A DNA stretch of 64,000 nt from Flavobacteriales bacterium. Lineage in GTDB: Bacteria > Bacteroidota > Bacteroidia > Flavobacteriales_C > GCA-002722245. The DNA is taken from the NCBI GenBank assembly GCA_002722245.1, contig PBLA01000027.1, positions 62,001 through 126,000 of the forward strand, in the 5' to 3' direction. Shown in pieces: positions 51,129 through 59,383 of the stretch. Numbering within the stretch: the first letter of the stretch is position 1; every line of letters starts with the position of its first letter. A model generated the notes under the pieces. That model ran no database searches and was not told the DNA's origin. It saw nothing but the letters and a program-made list of their open reading frames with translations. Position numbers and translations under genes: made by a program.

Positions 51129-53012
51129 TTAAATCATCCATTTTTTCCACCAATGTTGAAAAACTACGAGAGCCCATATAGATGCAGCAGAATCCTCTGG
51201 ATTAGAGGATGTTAACTTCTTTCTTATTTGTTGAATCGTTGGCCAGTCAAAAATATTTTGGTGTTCAATGAAGTCTCTATTTAAATAATCTCGCTCTATT
51301 TTTTCGGATAGCGCCCCATTAAACCATTTTAAAAGTGGTACTTCAAATCCATGCTTTGGTCGCTTAAATAGAGCCTCGGGTAAATCTTCCCTAAAGGTTT
51401 CTTGAAGGATTTTCTTTTTAATTCCTTTTTGAATTTTGAATGAAGAAGGAATTTGAAATGCAAACTCTACAAGAGAGTGGTCAAGAAATGGTACCCTTAC
51501 TTCTAGGCTGTTGTTCATACTATTTAGGTCCACTTTGGTGAGCATATCGCTAACGAGAACCTGATGAACATCTTGCATTAAAACTCCGTTAAAATCCTCT
51601 TCGTCGAGTTCATTACAGAGAAGCGAATGTTTTCGATTGCTAAATTTAGCATCCTCGTTTTTAAGTAGAAATTTTCTCGCCGATTTATCGTCTTGAATTC
51701 CAGCCCAATCCCAGTATCTTTCTTTATTTCCTTTTTTCACACCTTCTGAAAATCGTAATAATTGACGATTTAAATTTCCAATTTTTGAGTTTCTAGATTT
51801 TGGTAATATCCTCCAAAGTGGAGTCCCGCTTCCAATAATTTTATTTTTTAAATTATTTTCTCTTACCATAAATTCGGCCATATGTTTGTTATATCCACTG
51901 AAGATTTCATCCGCTCCGTCACCTGATAGCGCAACGGTTGCTTTTTTTCTCGTGTGCATACTTAGAATATTCACAGCTAAACCAGAACTGTCTGCAAATG
52001 GTTCATCTGTATAATCAAGTACCTGGTTTAATTGGTTAAACAAATCATCATTGGTTAATGAGAAAACAGTATGGTTGGTTTTGTATTTATCAGCGACAAG
52101 TCGTGCATATTTTGTTTCATCAAATAAAGGCTCATCCTTATAGCCAATTGAAAACGTATTAAGGTGTTTTGTATGTTTAGATGCAAGAGCTACAATAACA
52201 GATGAGTCAATGCCTCCACTTAAAAAAGCTCCAAGTGGTACATCAGCTACCATCCTTTTTACAATACTTTCCTCAAGCAGTTCTCTGAGTTTTTGTTGAG
52301 CAGTTTCATAATGAGTAAAGTTATAATTCTTGAAATTGTAGGGTAGTTCGTAATATTTTTTAAAGGTTTGTTTTCCCGCTCTCCAACTCATTAGTTCACC
52401 TGGTTGAATTTTTTTGCAGTTTTGAATAATGGAATAAGGTTGCGGGATATAATTAAATTTTAAGTAGAGTTGAAGTGAGGCAAAATCAAGCGATTTGATT
52501 ATATCAAATTGAAAGATTGCTTTCATCTCAGAGCCAAAAATGATTTGATGTTCATCTTGATAAACATGAAGAGGTTTTATTCCAAAACGGTCGCGAGCAA
52601 CAATCAAGTTCTCTTCCTCTTTATCATAAAATGCAAAACCAAAAAATCCATTTAATTGTTGAATTCCTTTTTCTCCAAATTCAATTAAATGGTAAAGTAG
52701 AACTTCTGTGTCCGAGGAGGTTTTAAATGTATATCCTTTATTAGATAAAACTTGTCGGAGCTGTTTGAAATTGTAAATTTCCCCATTGAAACTGATTACA
52801 TAACGATCATTTTCGCTGGTAAAGGGTTGTGTTGCGCCTTCACTCGTATCGAGGATACTTAAACGCGCATGTCCTAAACCAACATTTTTATGAGTGAATA
52901 TACCATTAGCATCAGGCCCTCGATGATAAAGAGCCTGTACCGCATTTTCTAAGTGACTAAAATTGGCTTTTCCAATTTCATCCTTTGCTATAACTCCTAC
53001 AATTCCACACAT
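51129..53012 (-). CDS. asnB: Glutamine-hydrolysing asparagine synthase
   Basis: 627 residues. The N-terminal glutaminase domain starts with the nucleophile Cys2 (MCGIVGV) and has NGEIYNF and RDRFGIKPL. The synthase domain carries the PP-loop SGGIDSS (265-271) and SGDGADEIFSGY. It transfers the amide nitrogen of glutamine to aspartate. Asparagine synthase homologues also occur in polysaccharide loci, where they amidate sugar acids; its place at the head of the gt-wza-wzc-rfbC row makes that possible here. The gap of 73 bases to the glycosyltransferase gene leaves room for another promoter. Confidence 0.9.
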   Translation of the reverse strand: MCGIVGVIAKDEIGKANFSHLENAVQALYHRGPDANGIFTHKNVGLGHARLSILDTSEGATQPFTSENDRYVISFNGEIYNFKQLRQVLSNKGYTFKTSSDTEVLLYHLIEFGEKGIQQLNGFFGFAFYDKEEENLIVARDRFGIKPLHVYQDEHQIIFGSEMKAIFQFDIIKSLDFASLQLYLKFNYIPQPYSIIQNCKKIQPGELMSWRAGKQTFKKYYELPYNFKNYNFTHYETAQQKLRELLEESIVKRMVADVPLGAFLSGGIDSSVIVALASKHTKHLNTFSIGYKDEPLFDETKYARLVADKYKTNHTVFSLTNDDLFNQLNQVLDYTDEPFADSSGLAVNILSMHTRKKATVALSGDGADEIFSGYNKHMAEFMVRENNLKNKIIGSGTPLWRILPKSRNSKIGNLNRQLLRFSEGVKKGNKERYWDWAGIQDDKSARKFLLKNEDAKFSNRKHSLLCNELDEEDFNGVLMQDVHQVLVSDMLTKVDLNSMNNSLEVRVPFLDHSLVEFAFQIPSSFKIQKGIKKKILQETFREDLPEALFKRPKHGFEVPLLKWFNGALSEKIERDYLNRDFIEHQNIFDWPTIQQIRKKLTSSNPEDSAASIWALVVFQHWWKKWMI

Positions 53013-53032
53013 TCTCCTTTTCTGTGAGGTGC

Positions 53033-53040
53033 CAAATATA
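53033..53040 (-). promoter_or_regulatory. -7 promoter box for asnB
   Basis: On the minus strand this reads TATATTTG, an exact TAnnTTTG match, 21 bases before the asnB start. No clear TTTG is found at -33. Transcription would begin near 53026, with a leader of about 14 bases. Confidence 0.4.
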
Positions 53041-53106
53041 CGGAAACAAATACTCCTAGTGTGTTATTGATGAAATTTACTCGAATTAAATTTTATGTTG
53101 CATCAA

Positions 53107-54087
53107 TCATTTAAAGGTGATATATACTGTGTAATCTTTTGGAATTCTTTTTTTTCCTTTATCCCAGGAAGAAAGATCCAATACTTCCGTTTTTATTCGT
53201 TCTTCTAATTCAGAAGTAACTAATGATTGAATGTCAACTGTTTTTACTTTTCCTTTAGAAGTGACATTAAATGTAAAAACAATTGTAGATTGCTCTTTTG
53301 GGATATCCTTATCATTAATATGAGGTTTAAGCTTTTTGAATATTGTTTTCTCTAATGCGCGATCTCCACCTTGGTATTCCACAAGGTCGGAAGCGGTGTA
53401 GTTTTCATTTTTAAATTTATTTGGAATAGTTTGTAAAACTCTTATGCCTTGAACTTTTCGTTGGGGTTGAGTATAAGAAGGTTTGAATTTATTGTTATTA
53501 GCGGTTTTTGTTTGCTTCTTTAAATCAGTATTTATTTTGTCTGTGATGACGGTGTCAATTGGTGTGGGGCTATATATGGAATCGATAGAGATAGTCTTAT
53601 TATTGAGCGTTTCAAAACCAGGTTCGTTTGATTTCTTTTGGTTGTTAAAAAGTGAATTTTGATGTTTTATATTCTCGATATCTTGATTTTTTTCACCCTG
53701 TGAAGACTTTTTACTTTTTATATCTTTTTGATTAGGCGCGGGAAGGTTTAAGGATGAATTAGGTGTTATAGCAGATTCCTTTGGTGAAGGATCAATTATC
53801 CAAAATAGAAAAGATAACACAGTAACCGCGAGTATACTGGTGAAAAGATATCGCAAATTATTACTGGATTGCTTAACAGGGTATTTTTTCAATATCCTTT
53901 GCGATATTCGTTTTACTGAGATTAAATCCTTGGAGTGAATTAATTCAATAGCAGATTTTGATAAATCACAATTCTCTAGCCTATCCTCGTATAACTGAAG
54001 CAGTTCCTGATCATTGGTGTTTTTCACTAAAAGCTCCAACTCTTCACTGGAAAGTCCAAGATGATTATATGAGTGTTTCTTTTTCAC
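53107..54087 (-). CDS. Anti-sigma-like membrane protein with a TonB-type C-terminus
   Basis: 326 residues. The cytosolic N-terminus (about 1-78) is helical and charged. One membrane helix follows (about 80-98), then a long Lys/Asn/Ser-rich periplasmic linker (about 100-210) and a C-terminal domain (about 215-326) with GGDRALEKTIFKKLKPH and STIVFTFNVTSKGKVKTVDIQSLV, which looks like the TonB C-terminal fold. Its start overlaps the sigma factor gene by four bases, the usual place of an anti-sigma factor. I infer that it holds the sigma factor at the membrane and senses an envelope signal. A plain TonB transducer is the alternative. Confidence 0.65.
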   Translation of the reverse strand: MKKKHSYNHLGLSSEELELLVKNTNDQELLQLYEDRLENCDLSKSAIELIHSKDLISVKRISQRILKKYPVKQSSNNLRYLFTSILAVTVLSFLFWIIDPSPKESAITPNSSLNLPAPNQKDIKSKKSSQGEKNQDIENIKHQNSLFNNQKKSNEPGFETLNNKTISIDSIYSPTPIDTVITDKINTDLKKQTKTANNNKFKPSYTQPQRKVQGIRVLQTIPNKFKNENYTASDLVEYQGGDRALEKTIFKKLKPHINDKDIPKEQSTIVFTFNVTSKGKVKTVDIQSLVTSELEERIKTEVLDLSSWDKGKKRIPKDYTVYITFK

Positions 54088-54650
54088 TTTTTTTGAATAA
54101 GTAATTTTAAATTTCGTTTTCCGTTTTGAATAAAACTTTTAATTTCTTTGAGTGTAAACCCTGTTTTCAATGCTATTTCCTTATAACTATATCCCTTAAA
54201 ATAAAATAATTCAATACATTCTTTCTGTTGAGATTTAATTTCACCAAGTGCCTTTTGAAGTGTATTTATTTTATTATGAAGTAATAATTCGTTCTCAAGC
54301 GTCTCTTCAAAGTCATCATTGGATTCTATATCAGACTCTATCCCATTATATTCATTCTTTTTTTTCACCTTGAAGCAGTGATATTTTGTAACACTATAGA
54401 TCCAAGCATTAAAATTGGTTATTGAGTGTGTCTTTAAATCCGTCACAATAATTTCAAAAATTTGCTGAACGACATCTTCTGTTTTTTGCTCATTTTTTAA
54501 AATTCCCAAGGCAATGGCTGCAACTAGGTGAGCATATCTAGTAAAAAGTTCACCTAGAGCATTCATGTCATCATCGGACTTGTATATACTAATTAACTCT
54601 CTATCAAGGAGTCGATTATATTTCGTTTTTCGTTTAAACACTACACACAA
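54084..54650 (-). CDS. ECF-type RNA polymerase sigma factor
   Basis: 188 residues with sigma region 2 (about 30-95, LGELFTRYAHLVAAIALGILKNEQKTEDVVQQIFEIIVTDL, -10 binding) and region 4 (about 130-180, LGEIKSQQKECIELFYFKGYSYKEIALKTGFTLKEIKSFIQNGKRNL, helix-turn-helix). It lacks regions 1 and 3, so it is group IV (ECF). The TTG at 54650 and a GTG at 54641 are both possible starts and no ATG fits. An imperfect palindrome (CAACCTAT...ATAGGGTTG, 54648-54668) covers the start. The gene directly downstream encodes its presumed membrane regulator. Confidence 0.87.
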   Translation of the reverse strand: MCVVFKRKTKYNRLLDRELISIYKSDDDMNALGELFTRYAHLVAAIALGILKNEQKTEDVVQQIFEIIVTDLKTHSITNFNAWIYSVTKYHCFKVKKKNEYNGIESDIESNDDFEETLENELLLHNKINTLQKALGEIKSQQKECIELFYFKGYSYKEIALKTGFTLKEIKSFIQNGKRNLKLLIQKK

Positions 54651-54878
54651 CCTATTGGTATAGGGTTGTTAAGTTATGAAATTCCATAAACTCCTAATAA
54701 AAAACATAAAATATAGTTCAATAACACTATACTTAACGATTAGATATACGTATGATTATCTCTTAGTAAATAGCATAGAAAGTGGAATAAATGATATGCA
54801 GGATTTGATATGTTATCATGGGTTGAAGTGTGAAAGAACATTCTTTTCTATTGTTGCTTTTACTAAATTTACTACTGA
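54651..54878. other. Divergent promoter region between the sigma factor and the DUF5686 gene
   Basis: 228 very AT-rich bases between two divergent genes. An ATG-initiated 68-codon frame (54676-54882) runs across it and ends in an ATGA overlap with the next gene, but its residue use is poor and I do not call it. The sequence TAAATTTA at 54864-54871 is the closest to a -7 box for the plus-strand gene. The region is the likely target of the sigma factor if it is autoregulated. Confidence 0.35.
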
Positions 54879-57314
54879 ATGAAATGGGGTTTAACGATAT
54901 TGTTTTTTACGCAGGTTGTTTTTGTTTTTGCACAAAACTTGCAAGGGTTAGTTTCAAATCATGAAGGTAATATCCCTATTCCTTATGCTAATATTTCATG
55001 GGTTAAAAATCATACGGGTACAGTCGCAAATTCTAGAGGTGAATTTTCAATTCCTTTTTTCACGAATGATTCACTGGTTATTTCGGCGATTGGATTTCAG
55101 CCTATTAAAAGAGCATCAGCTCAGCTCGTAAACAATGATCATTATTCCTTATTCAAGTCATCTGAAGTTCTTAACGATGTTAATATTGAGATTACTAAAA
55201 AGAAAATTAAGCGAAAACGAAAGTCTGATCCAGCATATATTTTGCATAAAAAGATCACCAGTAGAAAAGATGAAAACGATTTAAAAAAACGTTCTTTTTA
55301 CTCGTGTAATATCTATAATAAAATAGAGGTTGATTTGAATAATATTGATTCAAATACTAAGGATTTGATTTTCTTTAAACCACTATCGTTTGTCTTTGAG
55401 CATCCCGATACAGTAAGTTTAGGTAAGCCTTTTTCGCCAATTTTTTTATGTGAAGGGTACTCTAAATATTTTTATAAAAATCCTGGAGAGGAGAAAGAAT
55501 TGATTCTAGCTTCAAAAAATGCAGGTATTCAGGTTCCGTCAATCGCTCAGTATACGGGGAACGTATATACGGATTATAATATTTATTCAAATTATATCCG
55601 ATTATTTCAAAAACAATTTGTTTCCCCTATTGCAGGAGCCAGCTGGTTAACATATAATTTTTATTTGACAGATTCAATCTCTCGAGGAGACACTGTTTTT
55701 TACAGGTTGGATTTTAAGCCAAGGCGAAAACAAGATTTGGCTTTTGAGGGTTATCTTATTACAAATAATATCACACATGGTGTTTGTGAAATTGAGTTTA
55801 GTGTTCCGAAGCAGTGTAATATAAATTTTGTAGAAGAATTTAGAGTACATCAATATTATTCTCACCATGACTCAATATGGCTTTTGTCCAAGGAGGAGAT
55901 CACTATTGATGTGAACCCATGGGATAAAACGTATGGCTTTTACGTTAGAAAAAACACACATTGGATTAATTATTCTTTTGAAAACGAGGGGGCGAAAGGA
56001 GTGTTTTTATCCACTCAAAAAACTCTTGTAAAAGATTCTGCTTATCAATTTGGTGATCTTTTATTGAAACGATATCGACCAAAGTCAATCAATGAAAAAG
56101 ATAGAAAGATTTATCAAGATATTGATCGAGCAGTGAATACACCCTACCTAAAAAGACTAGAAAATTTTTCAATTATGGCTTATTCAGGGTATTATCCATT
56201 TAAACTTTGGGAGTATGGGCCTTATTATACTTCGTATAGTTTTAATAATGTAGAAGGGAATAGATTTAGATTTTCTCTACAAACAACGCAATCACTATTG
56301 AAAAAAACTCGTTTCAGGGGCCATTTAGCCTATGGCGATTTAGATAGTAAATGGAAGTATAGGGGAATGTTTACGCATTTTTATGGTTTTCGTAAATGGC
56401 GATTTGTTGAGTTTGAATATTTTAATGATTATGAAGTGTTTAGCGCGAGTAATGACGCATTTCAAGAAGATAACATTTTGGCATCATTAACTCGTAGAGT
56501 GAATCCAAAGTATACATTTACTCAAAGAACAAGATTACAATGGTTGCATGAATGGCAAAATGGGTTACATAATTCCATTGAAATTAAATCTGAAAACTTA
56601 AGGCCTGTAGGGAATCTTATCTTTAAAACACCAAATGGCGAAGTGAAGGATCAATTAAAATTCAATACCATTACGTTTGGGGGGAGATTAGCGTTAAATG
56701 AACGATTTGTTCGTTATGGTTTTAGGCGTTTAAGTTTAAATACGACTAAACCAAGGTTTAATTATGCTTACACGCACGGATTTGTCATTAAAAATACTGG
56801 TTTTGAATTTCATAAATTGGAAATTGAAATGACCGATAGGTATTTTTTAGGTTTCTTTGGTTTTATTGATTTAAAAATTTTTGTTGGAAAAATTTGGGGG
56901 GCAGTTCCATATCCGATGCTTTTAAATCATCGAGGAAATGATTCTTATTACTTTGATAGTGATGCTTTTAATTTAATGAATCCATTTGAGTTTGCATCAG
57001 ATCAACAAATCGGATGTTTAAGTAAATATAATTTGAATGGTTTGTTATTTAATCGATTACCGTTGATTAAACGGTTTAATTTAAGATCTTTCCTTTTTGG
57101 TAATGCGGTGATAGGAACATTAAGGCCGTCACATAACGATCAAATTTTACTTCCAAATGGTTTGTCTGCCCTCAATCAACCCTATTTTGAAGCAGGTTTT
57201 GGTATAGAAAATATATTCAAACTATTGAGATTAGATTTTATTTGGAGATTAACTAATACTAACTCGAATGTGCAAAAATTCGGCATAACGATTGATCTTG
57301 TTCCTAATTTTTAA
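54879..57314 (+). CDS. DUF5686/carboxypeptidase-regulatory-like outer-membrane protein
   Basis: 811 residues. A signal peptide (1-18) is followed by a carboxypeptidase D regulatory-like beta-sandwich (about 20-105: LQGLVSNHEGNIPIPYANISWVKNHTGTVANSRGEFSIPF). Then comes the conserved DUF5686 core (KSDPAYILHKKITSRKDEND, about 118-138) and a long C-terminal part rich in aromatic amphipathic strands that ends in Phe, as in outer-membrane barrels. The family is Bacteroidota-specific and of unknown function. It is divergent from the sigma/anti-sigma pair and so may be their target. Confidence 0.88.
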   Translation: MKWGLTILFFTQVVFVFAQNLQGLVSNHEGNIPIPYANISWVKNHTGTVANSRGEFSIPFFTNDSLVISAIGFQPIKRASAQLVNNDHYSLFKSSEVLNDVNIEITKKKIKRKRKSDPAYILHKKITSRKDENDLKKRSFYSCNIYNKIEVDLNNIDSNTKDLIFFKPLSFVFEHPDTVSLGKPFSPIFLCEGYSKYFYKNPGEEKELILASKNAGIQVPSIAQYTGNVYTDYNIYSNYIRLFQKQFVSPIAGASWLTYNFYLTDSISRGDTVFYRLDFKPRRKQDLAFEGYLITNNITHGVCEIEFSVPKQCNINFVEEFRVHQYYSHHDSIWLLSKEEITIDVNPWDKTYGFYVRKNTHWINYSFENEGAKGVFLSTQKTLVKDSAYQFGDLLLKRYRPKSINEKDRKIYQDIDRAVNTPYLKRLENFSIMAYSGYYPFKLWEYGPYYTSYSFNNVEGNRFRFSLQTTQSLLKKTRFRGHLAYGDLDSKWKYRGMFTHFYGFRKWRFVEFEYFNDYEVFSASNDAFQEDNILASLTRRVNPKYTFTQRTRLQWLHEWQNGLHNSIEIKSENLRPVGNLIFKTPNGEVKDQLKFNTITFGGRLALNERFVRYGFRRLSLNTTKPRFNYAYTHGFVIKNTGFEFHKLEIEMTDRYFLGFFGFIDLKIFVGKIWGAVPYPMLLNHRGNDSYYFDSDAFNLMNPFEFASDQQIGCLSKYNLNGLLFNRLPLIKRFNLRSFLFGNAVIGTLRPSHNDQILLPNGLSALNQPYFEAGFGIENIFKLLRLDFIWRLTNTNSNVQKFGITIDLVPNF

Positions 57315-58609
57315 AGATGTATTCGATTTGAATTAAAATCTTTTCCTGTTGGACTTTGAAAAACATGTAATTCAAATTCAGGTAAAATTGCAATAATATG
57401 ATCAAAAATATCGGCTTGAATACGCTCATATAATGCCCATCTTTGTTCGGTACTAAACACATATATTTCAATAGGTATTCCTCTTTCATCAGGCGCTAAC
57501 TGGCGAACTAAAAATGTCATGTCTTTGGTGATTTCAGGAATGTTTTCAAGATACCTTTCTAGGTAAGCCCTAAATGAACCAAGGTTTGTTAACTTTCTTA
57601 CGTTGGCTGAGTGTATTGGGTCTTTACCTGAGTTAAAATTGTATATTTCAGATTTTTTATTTTGAAAATACGTTTTTAATAAGTCAATATTTTCAAGTTT
57701 TTCTTGAAGCGCTTCATTACAAAATTTCACAGAATTCATATCGATACTAATCGATCTCTTAATTCTTCTACCACCGCTTTCGCTCATGCCTCTCCAATTT
57801 TTAAAAGCATCAGAAACAAAAGAGTAAGTGGGAACGGTTGTAATTGTCTTATCCCAGTTTTGAACTTTTACCGTTTGTAGTTTTATTTCAATAATATTAC
57901 CATCTGCACCATATTTAGGGAATTCTACCCAATCCCCAATTTTAACCATATCATTAGCAGCAATTTGAATGCTTCCTACAAACCCTAGTATCGTATCTTT
58001 AAACACTAACATAAGGACAACAGACATCGCTCCTAAGGCGGAGAATATTCCAAAAGGAGATTTATTAACTAATATAGAAATGATGTAAATTCCTCCTAAA
58101 ATATATACGATTAATCGAACCAATTGCATGTAACTGTCCATTGGCTTATCCTTAAGAAATGGACGCGATTCTAAATAAAACTGGAATGCCTTAAAAAATG
58201 CAATTATGGTTAGCATAAATCCCACAGTAAGGTACAAATCCGATAATTTATCTGATATGGTAATCCAGGCAGGATGACCTTTATAGAGAACAGGAGCAAA
58301 GACACCAATAAGAACGGCAGGAACAATGTGAGCAACATTTCTAAACACGCGCTTTTCAACTAGAATATCATCCCAGGTGTTTTTTGTTTTTTTTATGATT
58401 CTTTCAATAGCAACAAGAATAAGTTTCCGAGCTACCCAATCAGCTAGAAAGCAGAATCCTATTAAACTGGCTGTGATAAGAATCATTTTGATGATTTGCA
58501 GTAGGTTTCCCGATAGGCCAATATGTTTCAGTAAATCATGAATGATGTGCGAATAAGAGGAACCCCATTCTTGAATAAAATCGCTTGTTTTACTGTTGAA
58601 ATCAATCAT
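57311..58609 (-). CDS. MscS-family mechanosensitive ion channel
   Basis: 432 residues. About five membrane helices in the first 220 residues are followed by the MscS core: the pore helix FSALGAMSVVLMLVFKDTILGFVGSIQIAANDMVKIGDWVEFP (about 190-232), the beta domain KYGADGNIIEIKLQTVKVQNWDKTITTVPTYSFVSDAFKNWRGM and a C-terminal alpha/beta domain. It opens under membrane tension to release solutes after hypo-osmotic shock. The larger N-terminus resembles the YbdG/MscM-like branch. The gene starts four bases after the regulator gene ends and its end overlaps the DUF5686 gene end by four bases. Confidence 0.9.
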   Translation of the reverse strand: MIDFNSKTSDFIQEWGSSYSHIIHDLLKHIGLSGNLLQIIKMILITASLIGFCFLADWVARKLILVAIERIIKKTKNTWDDILVEKRVFRNVAHIVPAVLIGVFAPVLYKGHPAWITISDKLSDLYLTVGFMLTIIAFFKAFQFYLESRPFLKDKPMDSYMQLVRLIVYILGGIYIISILVNKSPFGIFSALGAMSVVLMLVFKDTILGFVGSIQIAANDMVKIGDWVEFPKYGADGNIIEIKLQTVKVQNWDKTITTVPTYSFVSDAFKNWRGMSESGGRRIKRSISIDMNSVKFCNEALQEKLENIDLLKTYFQNKKSEIYNFNSGKDPIHSANVRKLTNLGSFRAYLERYLENIPEITKDMTFLVRQLAPDERGIPIEIYVFSTEQRWALYERIQADIFDHIIAILPEFELHVFQSPTGKDFNSNRIHL

Positions 58610-58612
58610 GTT

Positions 58613-59314
58613 TTACGTAAAGTTAAATTTATATCCTATTCCACGTACTGAGTGAAAGTATTTAGGAGACTTAGGGTCAATTTCAAAATACTTCCTAAAG
58701 TTTAAAAGATAATTATCAATAGTCCGAGTACTTGGGTAAACATCTACCCCCCAGATTAATTCTAATATTGTATCTCTCGAAACGACTTCATTTTTTCGTT
58801 CAATTAAAAGTTTTAATAATTGAATTTCACGAGCTGTAAGTTGACCTTTTTGATCATTTATCCCTTCATACTCATAAGTTGTGAAATTGATCATATTTGA
58901 GCCAAAGTTAAATTTCTCTTCAATTTCAGATCTGTTTTGTCGTAATTTTTCTCCTTTTTTAATTAAAATTTGAATTCGGAGTAAAAGCTCCTCAAGATTA
59001 AATGGTTTTAATAAATAATCATCTGCTCCGGCTTTTAGACCTTGAATTCGATCTGTACTGGATCCTTTAGCTGATAAGATAAGTATTGGAATTTCGCTGT
59101 CTTTGAGTCTGATCGTTTCACACACTGTTAAGCCATCTACATTTGGAAGCATAATATCTAATAGGATGAGATCGAATCGTTGATTCTCCCATAGATCAAT
59201 GGCTTTTTTTCCATCTTCTGCAATTTTAACTGTGTAATCCTCCAGTTCTAAATTTAGTTTAATAGCATCAATAAGGTGCTCCTCATCTTCAACTAATAGA
59301 ATTCGCTTTTGCAT
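58613..59314 (-). CDS. OmpR/PhoB-family response regulator
   Basis: 233 residues. The receiver domain (about 1-118) carries the acidic triad and phosphoacceptor Asp53 (LILLDIMLPNVDG), a Ser/Thr in LILSAKGSS and Lys in DYLLKPFNLEELL. The winged-helix DNA-binding domain (about 138-233) has LTAREIQLLKLLIERKNEVVSRDTILELIWG and RTIDNYLLNFRKYF. Its partner histidine kinase is not adjacent; the next gene on the transcript is the MscS channel. The upstream region holds a -7 box at 59319 and three phased ATTAA(C/A) repeats, which suggests autoregulation. Confidence 0.93.
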   Translation of the reverse strand: MQKRILLVEDEEHLIDAIKLNLELEDYTVKIAEDGKKAIDLWENQRFDLILLDIMLPNVDGLTVCETIRLKDSEIPILILSAKGSSTDRIQGLKAGADDYLLKPFNLEELLLRIQILIKKGEKLRQNRSEIEEKFNFGSNMINFTTYEYEGINDQKGQLTAREIQLLKLLIERKNEVVSRDTILELIWGVDVYPSTRTIDNYLLNFRKYFEIDPKSPKYFHSVRGIGYKFNFT

Positions 59315-59318
59315 ATGC

Positions 59319-59326
59319 CAAAATTA
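59319..59326 (-). promoter_or_regulatory. -7 promoter box for the response regulator
   Basis: On the minus strand this reads TAATTTTG, an exact TAnnTTTG match, with TTTA at -33 (59345-59348) and an 18-base spacer. It lies only 5 bases before the ATG at 59314, so transcription would begin at or very near the start codon, giving a leaderless or almost leaderless mRNA. Confidence 0.5.
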
Positions 59327-59348
59327 ACGTAATTAACCGTAAATTAAA
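59323..59348. repeat. Phased ATTAA(C/A) direct repeats before the response regulator
   Basis: ATTAAC at 59323-59328, ATTAAC at 59332-59337 and ATTAAA at 59343-59348, with GTA between the copies. The first-base spacings are 9 and 11, about two turns of the helix overall. OmpR-family regulators bind tandem direct repeats of this kind. It overlaps the -7 to -33 region of the regulator's promoter. Confidence 0.4.
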
Positions 59349-59383
59349 CAACTCAAGAAATGTGAATGCGTCAATAAACTGAA

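Noticed and set aside
54676-54882. 68-codon frame before the DUF5686 gene with an ATGA overlap
   Set aside because: Residue composition looks random, there is no recognisable domain or signal, and it fills what should be the divergent promoter region.
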